A stretch of DNA of 64,000 bases, from assembly GCF_023015965.1 (NCBI RefSeq), contig NZ_JALKAN010000001.1, forward strand, positions 764,151 to 828,150. The letters run 5' to 3'. Made by a program: the position numbers and the translations under genes. The stretch comes from Allomuricauda sp. F6463D. Its GTDB lineage: Bacteria; Bacteroidota; Bacteroidia; Flavobacteriales; Flavobacteriaceae. Positions 18,297-28,015 of this stretch are shown piece by piece; position 1 is the first letter of the stretch, and each line of letters opens with the position of its first letter. The notes under the pieces are model-generated. The model worked only from the letters and a program-made list of their open reading frames with translations. It made no database searches and had not been told where the DNA came from.

Positions 18297-19589
18297 TTGC
18301 TTATGAAAAACATTTTAGCACTTGCACTCTGCGTGGTAAGTTTATCCATGCATGCCCAAGACCGTGGGCTGGAAAAGGACATTGCAGCAGTCGAATCAAA
18401 GGTGATTGAATGGCGTCGTGATATGCACCAAAACCCTGAACTCAGCAACAGGGAGTTTAAGACTGCCGAAAAAATAGCGACCCATTTAAAGTCTCTTGGG
18501 ATTGAGGTGCAAACCGGTGTTGCACATACAGGTGTGGTTGGCCTTTTAAAGGGAAACCATCCCGGAAAAGTTGTTGCCCTTAGAGCCGATATTGATGCAT
18601 TGCCTGTTACCGAAAGGAACGACCTTCCATTTAAATCGGAGGTTACATCCGAATATTTAGGACAAGAAGTTGGTGTAATGCACGCTTGTGGGCACGACAC
18701 CCATATAGCCATAATGATGGGGACCGCAGAGGTTTTGGCTAAGAATAAGGATAAAATCCATGGAACCATCAAATTTATATTCCAACCTGCCGAAGAAGGA
18801 GCACCTCCCGGAGAAGAAGGTGGTGCGGAACTTATGGTAAAGGAAGGCGTTCTTGAAAACCCTAAAGTAGATGCAATTTATGGACTGCATATCGGTTCTT
18901 ACCTGCCTGTAGGACATATTGCTTACAAGCCAGGTGGCGCGTTGGCTGCCGCCCAGCGATTTGTGGTCAAGATTAAAGGAAAACAATCACATGGTTCGCA
19001 GCCATGGGGAGGGGTTGATCCTATCTTTGTAGCTTCCAAAATTGTGGATGGTTACCAATCCATCATCAGCCGTGAATTGGAACTGACCAAAGAAGCAGCA
19101 GTGATCACTGTTGGAAAAATCAGTGGAGGGGTGCGGAACAATATCATTCCGGAAAGTGCTGAACTCATAGGTACCATTAGAACCCTGGACTACGACATGC
19201 AAAAGCAAGTAAATGCCAGGATGAAAGAAATGGCAGAAACCATTGCAAAAGCATACCGTGCGGAAGCTACTGTGGAAATTGCCAAAGGACTTCCAATTAC
19301 CTACAACGATCCAGATTTGACCGCAACATCCTTACCAAGTCTTCAAGAAGTGGCGGGAGCTGAAAATGTACATTTGATTAAAGCTATAACCGGAGCCGAA
19401 GATTTTTCATTTTATCAAGAAAAAATACCTGGCTTCTTTTACATTTTAGGTGGAAAAGACCCAAATGCAGGGCCTGATGAGCATTTCCCTCATCACACAC
19501 CCGATTTCAAAATTGATGACAGTGGTTTAAACCTAGGTGTAAAAGCCATGACAGAAATTGCACTGGACTATTTGGACAGAAGCAAGTAA
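18297..19589 (+). CDS. Exported M20 family amidohydrolase
   Basis: This 430-residue protein carries a signal peptide (cleavage near MHAQ) and the di-metal M20D amidohydrolase fold. Ligand motifs HACGHDTH and FQPAEEG are intact, as are the dimerisation-domain contact HGSQPWGG and the late His in the GAEDFSFYQE neighbourhood. Relatives hydrolyse N-acyl amino acids or aminoacyl conjugates such as hippurate. It is the second gene of a two-gene operon with the DsrE protein. A start at the second ATG (18303) is equally acceptable. Confidence 0.9.
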   Translation: MLMKNILALALCVVSLSMHAQDRGLEKDIAAVESKVIEWRRDMHQNPELSNREFKTAEKIATHLKSLGIEVQTGVAHTGVVGLLKGNHPGKVVALRADIDALPVTERNDLPFKSEVTSEYLGQEVGVMHACGHDTHIAIMMGTAEVLAKNKDKIHGTIKFIFQPAEEGAPPGEEGGAELMVKEGVLENPKVDAIYGLHIGSYLPVGHIAYKPGGALAAAQRFVVKIKGKQSHGSQPWGGVDPIFVASKIVDGYQSIISRELELTKEAAVITVGKISGGVRNNIIPESAELIGTIRTLDYDMQKQVNARMKEMAETIAKAYRAEATVEIAKGLPITYNDPDLTATSLPSLQEVAGAENVHLIKAITGAEDFSFYQEKIPGFFYILGGKDPNAGPDEHFPHHTPDFKIDDSGLNLGVKAMTEIALDYLDRSK

Positions 19590-19606
19590 GATCTAAAATA
19601 ACTATG

Positions 19607-19651
19607 AGCCCCAATATTATCTCCAGCATTTGGAATTTGAATGTTGGGGCT
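19607..19651 (+). terminator. Candidate terminator hairpin after the dsrE-amidohydrolase operon
   Basis: AGCCCCAATATT (19607-19618) pairs with AATGTTGGGGCT (19640-19651), 11 of 12 positions, around a 21-base loop. There is no proper U tract, so this could instead be a processing or regulatory hairpin. A TTTG N20 GATATTTG promoter-like arrangement overlaps its right side. Confidence 0.4.
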
Positions 19652-19684
19652 TGATATTTGTAGCTACTACTTCAAATTGCGCAA

Positions 19685-21250
19685 ATGGAAGCATTCCTTG
19701 ATTTTTTGGCCAACATCCCTTGGTGGGTTTGGATATTATTTTTTATCCTCTTGGTAGCCATACGTGATATCTTTTTTCAAAAAGCTCATACTATTAGCCA
19801 TAACTATCCCGTAGTAGGCCACTTACGTTACTGGTTGGAGAGCATAGGGCCCGAAATGCGCCAGTATTTTGTAGCCAACAACCGAGAAGAACTTCCCTTT
19901 AATCGAATAGAGCGTAGTTGGATCTATGCATCCGCTAAAAAAGAGAACAACTACGAAGGTTTTGGAACAGATAGGGACATCTACAAACACCAGCATATTT
20001 TTATTAAGAATGCGATGATCGGGTTTCAATCACCTAAGGATCATACCAATACCAAACACCCTTACTTTTTACCTTGCGCCAAGGTTATGGGTGCATACAA
20101 CCAACGTAAGAAACCGTATCGTCCAGCTTCCATAATCAATGTTTCTGCCATGAGCTTTGGTTCTTTGTCCGCTGCCGCCATTGAATCTCTGAACGCAGGC
20201 GTTGAAAAATGTGGGGCCTATCATAACACAGGCGAAGGTGGACTTTCACCCTATCACAAACAAGGCGGTGATGTTATTTTTCATTTTGGAACGGGCTATT
20301 TCGGTGTTCGATCTAAAGATGGAGGGTTCTCCATGGATAAATTAAAAGTATTGGTAGATGAAAACCCATGTATCAAAGCAATTGAAATAAAACTCTCGCA
20401 AGGAGCGAAACCAGGTAAAGGAGGGGTGCTTCCTGGTTCAAAAATTACGCCAGAACTAGCTGAAATAAGAGGTGTTGAGGTTGGAGTAGATGTTATATCC
20501 CCCCCTACTCACAAAGCCTTTTCAACAATTCCCGAACTTATGGACCTCATAGAGTCCATTGCAGAGGAAACAGGGCTTCCAGTGGGTATTAAAGGTGCCG
20601 TTGGAAAGGTGGACCAATGGCAGGAACTCGCGGATTTAATGAAAAAAACTGGTAAAGGTCCCGATTTTATAACCATTGATGGTGGAGAAGGTGGAACAGG
20701 AGCGGCACCCCCAAGTTTTGCGGACCACGTTTCCCTACCTTGGAGCTACGGGTTTACCTCTGTGTACAAAATATTTTTGGACCATGGCCTTACCGAAAGA
20801 ATCGTATTTATAGGCAGCGGCAAATTAGGATTTCCCGGTAAAGCGGCCATGGCCTTTGCCATGGGGGCGGATTGTATTAATGTGGCGAGAGAGGCCATGA
20901 TGAGCATTGGGTGCATACAAGCTCAAGTATGCCACACCAATAGGTGCCCTGCCGGTGTTGCCACCCAGAGTAAATGGCGACAGAGCGGTATAAATGTACC
21001 CTTGAAATCCGATAGGTTGGCACAATATTTTAACACATTTAAAAAAGAATTTTTAGAAATAACCCACGCTGCAGGATACGAACATCCTTGTCAATTTCAT
21101 ATGGAAGATATACAGGTAAATGTGGATGATGATTATCTTAGCAGCGACATTAGAAAGATTTACAAATACCAAAAAGATAAAGTACCATTTACCTCTATGC
21201 AAGATCTGTATCAATGTGAACATCTAGGAGGCAAAAAGGAACTTAATTAA
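19685..21250 (+). CDS. FMN-binding glutamate synthase family protein, membrane-anchored
   Basis: This 521-residue protein starts with one membrane helix (residues ~12-30) and continues as the FMN-barrel domain of glutamate synthase. Visible are the flavin/substrate motifs HNTGEGGLSPYH, EIKLSQGAKPGKGG and TIDGGEGGTGAAP, and an iron-sulfur cysteine cluster in CHTNRCPAGVATQ. The amidotransferase domain of real GltB is absent, so it cannot use glutamine by itself. Such solo proteins are common and of unknown reaction; an oxidoreductase using a small amino-acid-like substrate is the usual inference. Confidence 0.9.
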   Translation: MEAFLDFLANIPWWVWILFFILLVAIRDIFFQKAHTISHNYPVVGHLRYWLESIGPEMRQYFVANNREELPFNRIERSWIYASAKKENNYEGFGTDRDIYKHQHIFIKNAMIGFQSPKDHTNTKHPYFLPCAKVMGAYNQRKKPYRPASIINVSAMSFGSLSAAAIESLNAGVEKCGAYHNTGEGGLSPYHKQGGDVIFHFGTGYFGVRSKDGGFSMDKLKVLVDENPCIKAIEIKLSQGAKPGKGGVLPGSKITPELAEIRGVEVGVDVISPPTHKAFSTIPELMDLIESIAEETGLPVGIKGAVGKVDQWQELADLMKKTGKGPDFITIDGGEGGTGAAPPSFADHVSLPWSYGFTSVYKIFLDHGLTERIVFIGSGKLGFPGKAAMAFAMGADCINVAREAMMSIGCIQAQVCHTNRCPAGVATQSKWRQSGINVPLKSDRLAQYFNTFKKEFLEITHAAGYEHPCQFHMEDIQVNVDDDYLSSDIRKIYKYQKDKVPFTSMQDLYQCEHLGGKKELN

Positions 21251-21287
21251 AAACATTATAACTTACACCCAAAATTATATACTACTT

Positions 21288-22061
21288 ATGAAAAAAATAT
21301 TACCCCTTATTCTAATGCTAATTGTAGCTACAAGTGCTTTTTCTCAAAAGAAAAGTGAACTTTTTGCTGAAATTGACGTATTAAAAACGCGAGTTTCTGA
21401 AGTTGAACAGGAATTGGCCAAGGCAAAACGAGAAATATCTTCTAGCAGTGCAGAGGCAGAAGCTTTAAAATCGGAAAATGTAACCTTACGTGATGCGAAT
21501 GCCACCCTTTTAGGCAACTTGAGCAACTTCTCGGAACTATCCAAAAAGAACTCTGACAACGTAGACCGTGCCATGGATGCCTTGGCAAGGAAGGAAAGAC
21601 AATTGAGCGGTATCAATGATATGATTTCTGCGAACGATTCCACCGCCATTGTTTCTTTGACTCGAATTAAACAAACCTTGGGTGAAAATGCCAAAGTTGG
21701 TGTTGAGGGAGGTATTGTTGTTATCAGCAATAGTTTAAATGCACTTTTTGGTTCGGATACTTCAGCTGAGTTGACCGAAGAAGGAAAAACGTGGTTGACC
21801 GGGGTAGCCAATGTAATCAAAACCAACCCTGATTTTAAGGCCGAAGTGGAAGGTTTGAACATTACCGGAGAGTTTGGTTCCACCTACAATCAAGTGGCGG
21901 CTATTGCTACAGAACTGATTGCTAGTTTGGAAGTTCCTGCTGAAAGTATCGCAGTTTCTGCCAAGGATGGTAATTTTAAAGAAGGTATCAATATTAAATT
22001 GCAACCGGATTACAAGGGTTTTTATGCCAAAGCCAAAGAAACTGCCAACGTGGTCCAATAA
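21288..22061 (+). CDS. Exported coiled-coil protein with degenerate OmpA-like domain
   Basis: This 257-residue protein has a signal peptide cleaved near AFSQ, so it is secreted but not a lipoprotein. A coiled coil (~25-115) is followed by a domain with the OmpA order of strands and helices (SLNALFGSDTSAELTEEG, then IKTNPDFKAEVEG). The GHTDN and NRR peptidoglycan-binding motifs are missing. The overall layout parallels the intact OmpA lipoprotein at 10536-11408, suggesting distant paralogy. It probably does not bind diaminopimelate. A hypothetical membrane protein follows after 75 bp. Confidence 0.75.
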   Translation: MKKILPLILMLIVATSAFSQKKSELFAEIDVLKTRVSEVEQELAKAKREISSSSAEAEALKSENVTLRDANATLLGNLSNFSELSKKNSDNVDRAMDALARKERQLSGINDMISANDSTAIVSLTRIKQTLGENAKVGVEGGIVVISNSLNALFGSDTSAELTEEGKTWLTGVANVIKTNPDFKAEVEGLNITGEFGSTYNQVAAIATELIASLEVPAESIAVSAKDGNFKEGINIKLQPDYKGFYAKAKETANVVQ

Positions 22062-22136
22062 CCTTTCATCGTAAATACTTTTTGTGCTTTTGATACGTTC
22101 TTGGTAGTGTAAAATCAATAAAAACCAAACTACCTT

Positions 22137-22658
22137 ATGAGTGGAGATCAAACCCTTCAGTTATTTGCTTATTTACTTCCAGCAGTTGTAACCGGTATGG
22201 TTGCTTTCTATTTTTTTAGATTACATACCAAAAATGAAGACGGACGCAGGAGATTTTTGTTGCACAAAGACTCTCAAAAGGAGACTTTACCAATTCGTTT
22301 GCAAGCATATGAGCGTATGGCGCTCTTTTTAGAACGTATGGCACTGAACAATCTTGTGGTGCGTGTTGCACCAACAGGTAAAAGTAAAAGTGATTACGAA
22401 AATCTGCTAATAAAACAAATTGAAACTGAATTTGAACATAATTTATCCCAACAAATTTACATGTCAGATTCTTGCTGGAATATAATCAAAACAGCAAAAA
22501 ACGCAACAATACAGATTATACGCTCCGCTGGAATGAGTGAAACTGATTCGCCCCATAAACTTCGAGAAGATATTCTTAATGAGACCATGGAGAAAGAGTC
22601 TCCATCCAACGCAGCTTTGGCCCTTGTAAAAAAGGAAGTCACAGAACTATGGAAATAG
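22137..22658 (+). CDS. Conserved-looking membrane-anchored hypothetical protein
   Basis: I cannot name this 173-residue protein with confidence. One N-terminal membrane helix (residues ~8-27) precedes a charged, helical cytoplasmic domain of ~145 residues that includes ERMALFLERMALNN. No catalytic motif is visible. It follows the OmpA-like gene on the same strand and converges with the patatin gene 3 bp away, which leaves no room for a terminator. Confidence 0.7.
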   Translation: MSGDQTLQLFAYLLPAVVTGMVAFYFFRLHTKNEDGRRRFLLHKDSQKETLPIRLQAYERMALFLERMALNNLVVRVAPTGKSKSDYENLLIKQIETEFEHNLSQQIYMSDSCWNIIKTAKNATIQIIRSAGMSETDSPHKLREDILNETMEKESPSNAALALVKKEVTELWK

Positions 22659-22661
22659 CAA

Positions 22662-23576
22662 CTATTCTTGCCTTTCAGGTTCGATTGGGCTAGTTTCTTC
22701 GTTCTTATTCTTGGCATATAAATAACCCCGTTTCCACCACAGCGTCATTCGTTCTTTATTAAAAATCAATGAATTTGTGGTGAGAATGGTCGGTGTATAA
22801 TAGAAATTGATGATGGCATCCTTTTGATTGGCTACAAATTTCCCAATACGAATGTTCTGGTTTTCGATTCTGTCCAAAACAAACCCAAAAATCGTAGTGA
22901 TCAAATCAAAAGGGTTTTTAGATGACATTCGGTTTAGATAGTTTATTTCAGTATGCAACACAACTACATCAACCTCTGTTGCACCACGGTTCAAAGCCTC
23001 CTCAATAGGTACTAGGGTCCCCAATCCACCATCGGCATATTCGCAACCATTCTTTTTTACCAAGCTCATAAAAGGTGTGTAATTCGAAGAAATCCAAATC
23101 CAATCACAAAACTCATCATAGGTACAATCATTTATGGATTTGTATTCCACCTGATTCAGCGAAAGATTGGACACTGTGACCACCACGTCCATATTACTCT
23201 CCTTTAACTCATTGAATTCTTCCACGGTAATAGATCTACGTATCAGTTTTCGAAGATTTTCACTCTCCCCAAAGGTTTTTTTTCCTTTTATAAAATTTTT
23301 GAGAACGTTCCAGTGATTGATGGCAATAGTCTCGACTCCATATTTTTTCTTGATGATAAACGGACAGTTATTAAAGATGCTGTCCTGATTAACCGAAGAA
23401 TAAATATTTTTAATCTTGTCCAGTTTATTCAGTGCCAAATGTGATATTAGCAAACTGCCCGTAGAAGTTCCAACGAACAAATCGTAGTCATGCTGGGCTT
23501 CTTGAATCAAAAATTGAGCTACACCACCTGCAAAAGCACCTTTGCTACCTCCACCAGAAATGACCAATGCCCTCAT
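22662..23576 (-). CDS. Patatin-like phospholipase family protein
   Basis: This 304-residue cytoplasmic protein has the patatin Ser-Asp dyad. The oxyanion motif GGGSKG is at residues 8-13, the nucleophile motif GTSTG at 36-40 (Ser38), and the catalytic Asp lies in YADGGLG. The family hydrolyses acyl esters of phospholipids. Its start overlaps the stop of the upstream M1 aminopeptidase gene by 4 bp, so the two are translationally coupled. The lipid substrate is not predictable. Confidence 0.92.
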   Translation of the reverse strand: MRALVISGGGSKGAFAGGVAQFLIQEAQHDYDLFVGTSTGSLLISHLALNKLDKIKNIYSSVNQDSIFNNCPFIIKKKYGVETIAINHWNVLKNFIKGKKTFGESENLRKLIRRSITVEEFNELKESNMDVVVTVSNLSLNQVEYKSINDCTYDEFCDWIWISSNYTPFMSLVKKNGCEYADGGLGTLVPIEEALNRGATEVDVVVLHTEINYLNRMSSKNPFDLITTIFGFVLDRIENQNIRIGKFVANQKDAIINFYYTPTILTTNSLIFNKERMTLWWKRGYLYAKNKNEETSPIEPERQE

Positions 23577-25663
23577 TCACCTAAAGTTTTGTTCAAATAT
23601 TGCTTTTCTTGCTGACTTAACAAAGGGTACAGCCCCTTAATACGTGCTACGTTTCCTTCTGCCCTTAAAAATTCTTCCAATATTTTTCGGGCTGATTTTT
23701 TAAAATGCCATACATGATGACTACATGATTCAACCAAATTTTTTAGTGTAACATCAGTAAAGCCCCCTATAGTTTTTAAGTATTGGAATGCCAGCAAACG
23801 TGTCTCAAAATGGTGTTCGGCTCCTGTATACTCACTCAATTCATCAAAATATAGCGCCTTGTCGTCTGGGTTATATTCTTGGGTCACCAAAGCTAAAGTC
23901 AACCAAAGTAGTCGAATGTTTTTATTGGGAAAACCAGTAATTTCATTGGTTTCATCAAGGTATTTGTTCCTATTTTCAGGGAAATCCGTCCATAATCGGT
24001 ATAAAGCGACTTCCACAGTGGTATAGCTCTTATCTTTTAAAAGCACTTCGATATCTGTCTGAAGCGCTGTTGGTATGCTACTTTGGGACAACAAAACAGC
24101 TTGTCTTACTTTTAAGCCCTCCGATTTTAAAATATTGGTCAAAAATTCCGAGGATAACTTACCTCCGTGATTCAACAAGAGGTTTTCTTTAAGTTTATTG
24201 GATTTTATGTTACCCCAAACGCGTGTTACTATTTTTTCGGAACGCTCCGGCTCTTCCCTTAGCTTATCTTTTATTTCAAAATATTTTTTTATGGATTTGT
24301 TCTGCTTTTTTAAAAACAAAATCCCTTCGTCATATGGAAAATCTGGGTTTTCCAACCATGTTTTTTCAAAATTTGATAGATCCACACCCGAAACCTTTTC
24401 CATTACTTTCATAAAATCAGCTATGGTCACATTTTTAAAGGCGAATTCTTCAAGATAGTTTTTTATTCCTTTTTTAAAATTGGCTTCTCCTATCCTATCT
24501 CGTAGCATAACTAGTGCCCAAGCCCCTTTTTCGTAAAACGTTAAGCTGCCTGCGTTTGGATTACGAAGTGCTTCTCCCCCGTCATCTCCAGAAAAACGCT
24601 GTAAGGCGTTGGCTGTTTCCAATAAATGCCAATAGTAATAATCGTCACCAAAGATGTCCCTTTCCGCCAGGTACGCATAAAATGTTGCAAAACCTTCGTG
24701 CAACCAATGGTTTTCACTGCTAGTTTCGGTAACCAAATCACCAAACCACTGGTGAGCCAGTTCGTGGGCATTGACATTTACATAATTTTTGTCCACAAAT
24801 GCCGTGGAATCTATTACATACTGGTTGGAAAAAATGGTGCAAGTGGTGTTCTCCATTCCCGCATATAAAAAATCTTGTACGGGAACTTGTTTATAGTTCT
24901 GCCAAGGATAGGCAACACCTATTTCGGTCTCCAAAAAGTCAAAAATACGCTTCGTGTATCGATACGTTGGTTCCACTTTTGAAAAATCCGTGGGTTTGTA
25001 GTACAACTCAACAGGTACGCCCGAAGTCGATTCAATAGTTTTTTTGTTATAATTTCCAATGGCAAAACCTACCAGATAGCTACTCATAGGTTCTTGCATA
25101 TCAAACTGCCATAAATACCCTTTAGAATCTGGCAAAGTGTCTCTTTTAATCAAGTGGCCATTAGAAATTACGGTATAGTTTTGCTTCAATTTAATCGCAA
25201 GGTCAAATTCTACTTTTTCCATCATATCATCAAAGCTGGGCAACCAATGGCTAGTATATTTTCCCTGGCCCTGGGTCCAAACCTGTTCGTTGTTCCTTAC
25301 ACCATCATCCCAGCCTAAAAAATATACCGTTTGTTTTGGTTGGGCTACAAAATCCAAGGATAGAAAATACGTTCCATCTTTTTTTAGTTTCCCATTAACG
25401 GTTATTTTTCGACCGTTATAATTATAATCAACTTTTTTACCATCGAGTACAACAGATGAAAAATCAAGATCCACTGCGTCAAGATATATGGAACCCACAT
25501 CTTCAATTACATCAATTTGATAGGTTACGCTACCATTTATGCGGTTTTCGAAAGGCTCGGGTTCAATCAAAACATCTGCATGTACAAAGTCAACCTTATC
25601 CTGAATTTGACCGAACAACACTTCTACAATTAGGAAAAAAACAACAATGGGACTCAGCTTCAT
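23573..25663 (-). CDS. M1 family metallo-aminopeptidase, exported
   Basis: This 696-residue protein carries a signal peptide cleaved near LFGQ and an intact M1 zinc site: HELAH at residues 300-304 and third ligand Glu323 in WLHEGFA. The exopeptidase motif GMEN is at 269-272. It removes N-terminal residues from peptides in the periplasm. It heads a two-gene unit with patatin (4-bp overlap) and is divergent from recG, with 46 bp between starts. It contrasts with the M1-like protein at 2065-4899, which has lost all of these residues. Confidence 0.94.
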   Translation of the reverse strand: MKLSPIVVFFLIVEVLFGQIQDKVDFVHADVLIEPEPFENRINGSVTYQIDVIEDVGSIYLDAVDLDFSSVVLDGKKVDYNYNGRKITVNGKLKKDGTYFLSLDFVAQPKQTVYFLGWDDGVRNNEQVWTQGQGKYTSHWLPSFDDMMEKVEFDLAIKLKQNYTVISNGHLIKRDTLPDSKGYLWQFDMQEPMSSYLVGFAIGNYNKKTIESTSGVPVELYYKPTDFSKVEPTYRYTKRIFDFLETEIGVAYPWQNYKQVPVQDFLYAGMENTTCTIFSNQYVIDSTAFVDKNYVNVNAHELAHQWFGDLVTETSSENHWLHEGFATFYAYLAERDIFGDDYYYWHLLETANALQRFSGDDGGEALRNPNAGSLTFYEKGAWALVMLRDRIGEANFKKGIKNYLEEFAFKNVTIADFMKVMEKVSGVDLSNFEKTWLENPDFPYDEGILFLKKQNKSIKKYFEIKDKLREEPERSEKIVTRVWGNIKSNKLKENLLLNHGGKLSSEFLTNILKSEGLKVRQAVLLSQSSIPTALQTDIEVLLKDKSYTTVEVALYRLWTDFPENRNKYLDETNEITGFPNKNIRLLWLTLALVTQEYNPDDKALYFDELSEYTGAEHHFETRLLAFQYLKTIGGFTDVTLKNLVESCSHHVWHFKKSARKILEEFLRAEGNVARIKGLYPLLSQQEKQYLNKTLGE

Positions 25664-25709
25664 ATCATCATCTTATCAAAAGTCCTTCCAAATTACATAT
25701 TTTAGTTCG

Positions 25710-27815
25710 ATGAATCCCAATTTTCTACAAACTCCCGTAGCATATCTTAAAGGTGTTGGTCCAAACAGAGCCGATGCCCTTAAGTCCGAATTGGGCATTG
25801 AAACGTTTAAAGACCTATTGCACCTCTTTCCCAATCGATATTTGGACAAAACCAGTTATTACAAAATAAATCAACTGCAGCCCAGTGGTGCCGATGTTCA
25901 AGTCATAGGAAAATTGGTTCACATTAAAATAGTAGAACAAAAAAGAGGAAAACGTTTAGTAGCCTCCTTTGTGGACGAAACAGGACAAATGGACCTCGTG
26001 TGGTTTAGAGGGCATAAATGGATCAAGGAAAATTTAAAACTGAACGAACCCTACGTGGTTTTTGGTAAAGTAAACAAGTACGGAAGCACATTCTCCATGC
26101 CCCACCCCGAAATGGAAACCCTACAAAAGCATCAACAGGGATTAAAATTGGCCATGCAGCCCATCTACCCCTCAACTGAAAAATTGAGCAACAAGGGTAT
26201 CACCAACAGAGTCATTGGTAAAATGATCCAACAGTTGTTTTTGGAGTGCAAGGGACAATTTCCAGAATCGTTATCGCCTTCAATTTTGGACGAGTTAAAG
26301 TTGATCACTAAAAGTGCCGCACTATTCAATATTCATTTTCCAAAAAATCAAGAATTATTGGCCAAAGCACGGTTTCGTTTAAAGTTTGAAGAGTTGTTTT
26401 TCGTCCAATTGCGACTCATTTCTCAAAATTTACGAAGAAAGCAAAAAATTAAGGGGATGCCGTTCGGTAATGTGGGCGAAAAATTTACTGAATTCTTTGA
26501 AAACCACCTGCCTTTTGAACTCACCAATGCCCAAAAAAGAGTTATCAAAGAAATTCGGGGCGATTTGGGCAGCAACGCCCAAATGAATCGATTGTTACAA
26601 GGCGATGTGGGCTCCGGTAAGACGATTGTAGCATTGATGTGCATGCTCTTGGCCATCGACAACGGTTTCCAGACTTGCCTGATGGCTCCCACTGAAATAT
26701 TGGCTACGCAGCACTACAATGGACTTAAGGAACTTTTGGCCAACATGGATATTAAGATTGCCTTACTGACGGGGTCCACCAAAAAATCCGAACGCACCTT
26801 GCTCCACAATCAATTGGAGAATGGCAATTTGAACATTCTCGTTGGCACCCATGCTGTTTTGGAAGACAAAGTACAGTTCCAAAACCTTGGTTTGGCCATT
26901 GTGGACGAGCAGCACCGATTTGGCGTTGCACAGCGTTCCAAACTGTGGCACAAAAATCAGATACCGCCCCACATATTGGTAATGACGGCGACCCCTATTC
27001 CAAGAACTCTAGCCATGAGCCTATATGGCGATTTGGATATTTCGGTGATCGATGAATTGCCACCTGGCAGAAAACCAATCAAAACCGTGCACCGTTATGA
27101 CAGTAACCGATTAAAAGTATTTGGATTCATCAAAGATGAAATTAAAAAAGGGAGACAGATCTATATAGTTTACCCATTGATCCAAGAATCCGAAGCACTG
27201 GATTACAAAGATTTGATGGATGGCTACGAAAGCATTGTTCGTGATTTTCCGCAACCCGACTATCAGATTTCGATAGTGCACGGCAAAATGAAGCCTGCCG
27301 ACAAAGACTACGAAATGGAACGTTTTGTGAAAGGTGAAACCCAGATCATGATTGCCACCACGGTCATCGAAGTAGGTGTGAATGTTCCCAATGCATCCGT
27401 TATGATCATTGAGAGCGCGGAGCGATTTGGGCTTTCCCAATTGCACCAACTTCGTGGTCGTGTTGGACGAGGTGCTGAACAAAGTTTCTGTATTTTAATG
27501 ACGAGCCATAAACTATCCGAAGATGCTAAAACCCGTTTACAGACGATGGTGGGAACCAATGATGGTTTCAAAATTGCAGAGGTTGACCTTAAGCTTCGCG
27601 GTCCAGGGGATTTAATGGGCACCCAACAAAGTGGCATGCTAAATCTTAAGATTGCGGATATCGTCAAGGACAATCAAATCCTAAAAACCGCTCGTTATCA
27701 CGCCGTTCAATTACTTAAACAAGACCCAAGACTCGAAAAAGCAGAAAATGCACCTATTCTCAACGCCTATTCCAAGATGATGGCCAATAAAACCATTTGG
27801 AATTATATTAGTTGA
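25710..27815 (+). CDS. recG: ATP-dependent DNA helicase RecG
   Basis: This branched-DNA translocase reverses stalled forks and processes Holliday junctions. It is 701 residues from the ATG at 25710, which is preferred over an upstream in-frame ATG at 25647 because relatives begin shortly before the helix-hairpin-helix-like VAYLKGVGPNRADAL. The OB-fold wedge domain comes first. The helicase core follows with Walker A GDVGSGKT, DEQH box, TATPIPRT and LRGRVGRG, and then the RecG C-terminal motif. Length is typical. Confidence 0.96.
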   Translation: MNPNFLQTPVAYLKGVGPNRADALKSELGIETFKDLLHLFPNRYLDKTSYYKINQLQPSGADVQVIGKLVHIKIVEQKRGKRLVASFVDETGQMDLVWFRGHKWIKENLKLNEPYVVFGKVNKYGSTFSMPHPEMETLQKHQQGLKLAMQPIYPSTEKLSNKGITNRVIGKMIQQLFLECKGQFPESLSPSILDELKLITKSAALFNIHFPKNQELLAKARFRLKFEELFFVQLRLISQNLRRKQKIKGMPFGNVGEKFTEFFENHLPFELTNAQKRVIKEIRGDLGSNAQMNRLLQGDVGSGKTIVALMCMLLAIDNGFQTCLMAPTEILATQHYNGLKELLANMDIKIALLTGSTKKSERTLLHNQLENGNLNILVGTHAVLEDKVQFQNLGLAIVDEQHRFGVAQRSKLWHKNQIPPHILVMTATPIPRTLAMSLYGDLDISVIDELPPGRKPIKTVHRYDSNRLKVFGFIKDEIKKGRQIYIVYPLIQESEALDYKDLMDGYESIVRDFPQPDYQISIVHGKMKPADKDYEMERFVKGETQIMIATTVIEVGVNVPNASVMIIESAERFGLSQLHQLRGRVGRGAEQSFCILMTSHKLSEDAKTRLQTMVGTNDGFKIAEVDLKLRGPGDLMGTQQSGMLNLKIADIVKDNQILKTARYHAVQLLKQDPRLEKAENAPILNAYSKMMANKTIWNYIS

Positions 27816-27918
27816 AACCGATTAGGTTTGTAATCCAAAGTTGAAATTAACAATCGCCCCTACTTTGTTATAAATTGAAAATCAATCTCTAAGATTTGTT
27901 AACTTTAATTACTACAGC

Positions 27919-27948
27919 TTGAAATTGCGGTTGAACATCGTAATTTTA
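27919..27948 (+). promoter_or_regulatory. Candidate upstream promoter of the leuCDAB operon
   Basis: TTG at 27919-27921 is separated by 19 bp from TAATTTTA at 27941-27948, one mismatch from TAnnTTTG. It would give a leader of about 60 nt before leuC. Confidence 0.4.
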
Positions 27949-27981
27949 CACGAACAGAAAATCATTTTTACATACAAATTT

Positions 27982-27989
27982 TAACTTTG
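27982..27989 (+). promoter_or_regulatory. Candidate -7 box close to leuC
   Basis: TAACTTTG is a perfect TAnnTTTG. A start point about 7 bp downstream leaves a leader of only ~20 nt before the ATG at 28016, too short for a classic attenuator. No -33 TTG was seen at the right distance. Confidence 0.45.
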
Positions 27990-28015
27990 TAGGCTTACAA
28001 ATTATTGAAGACACA

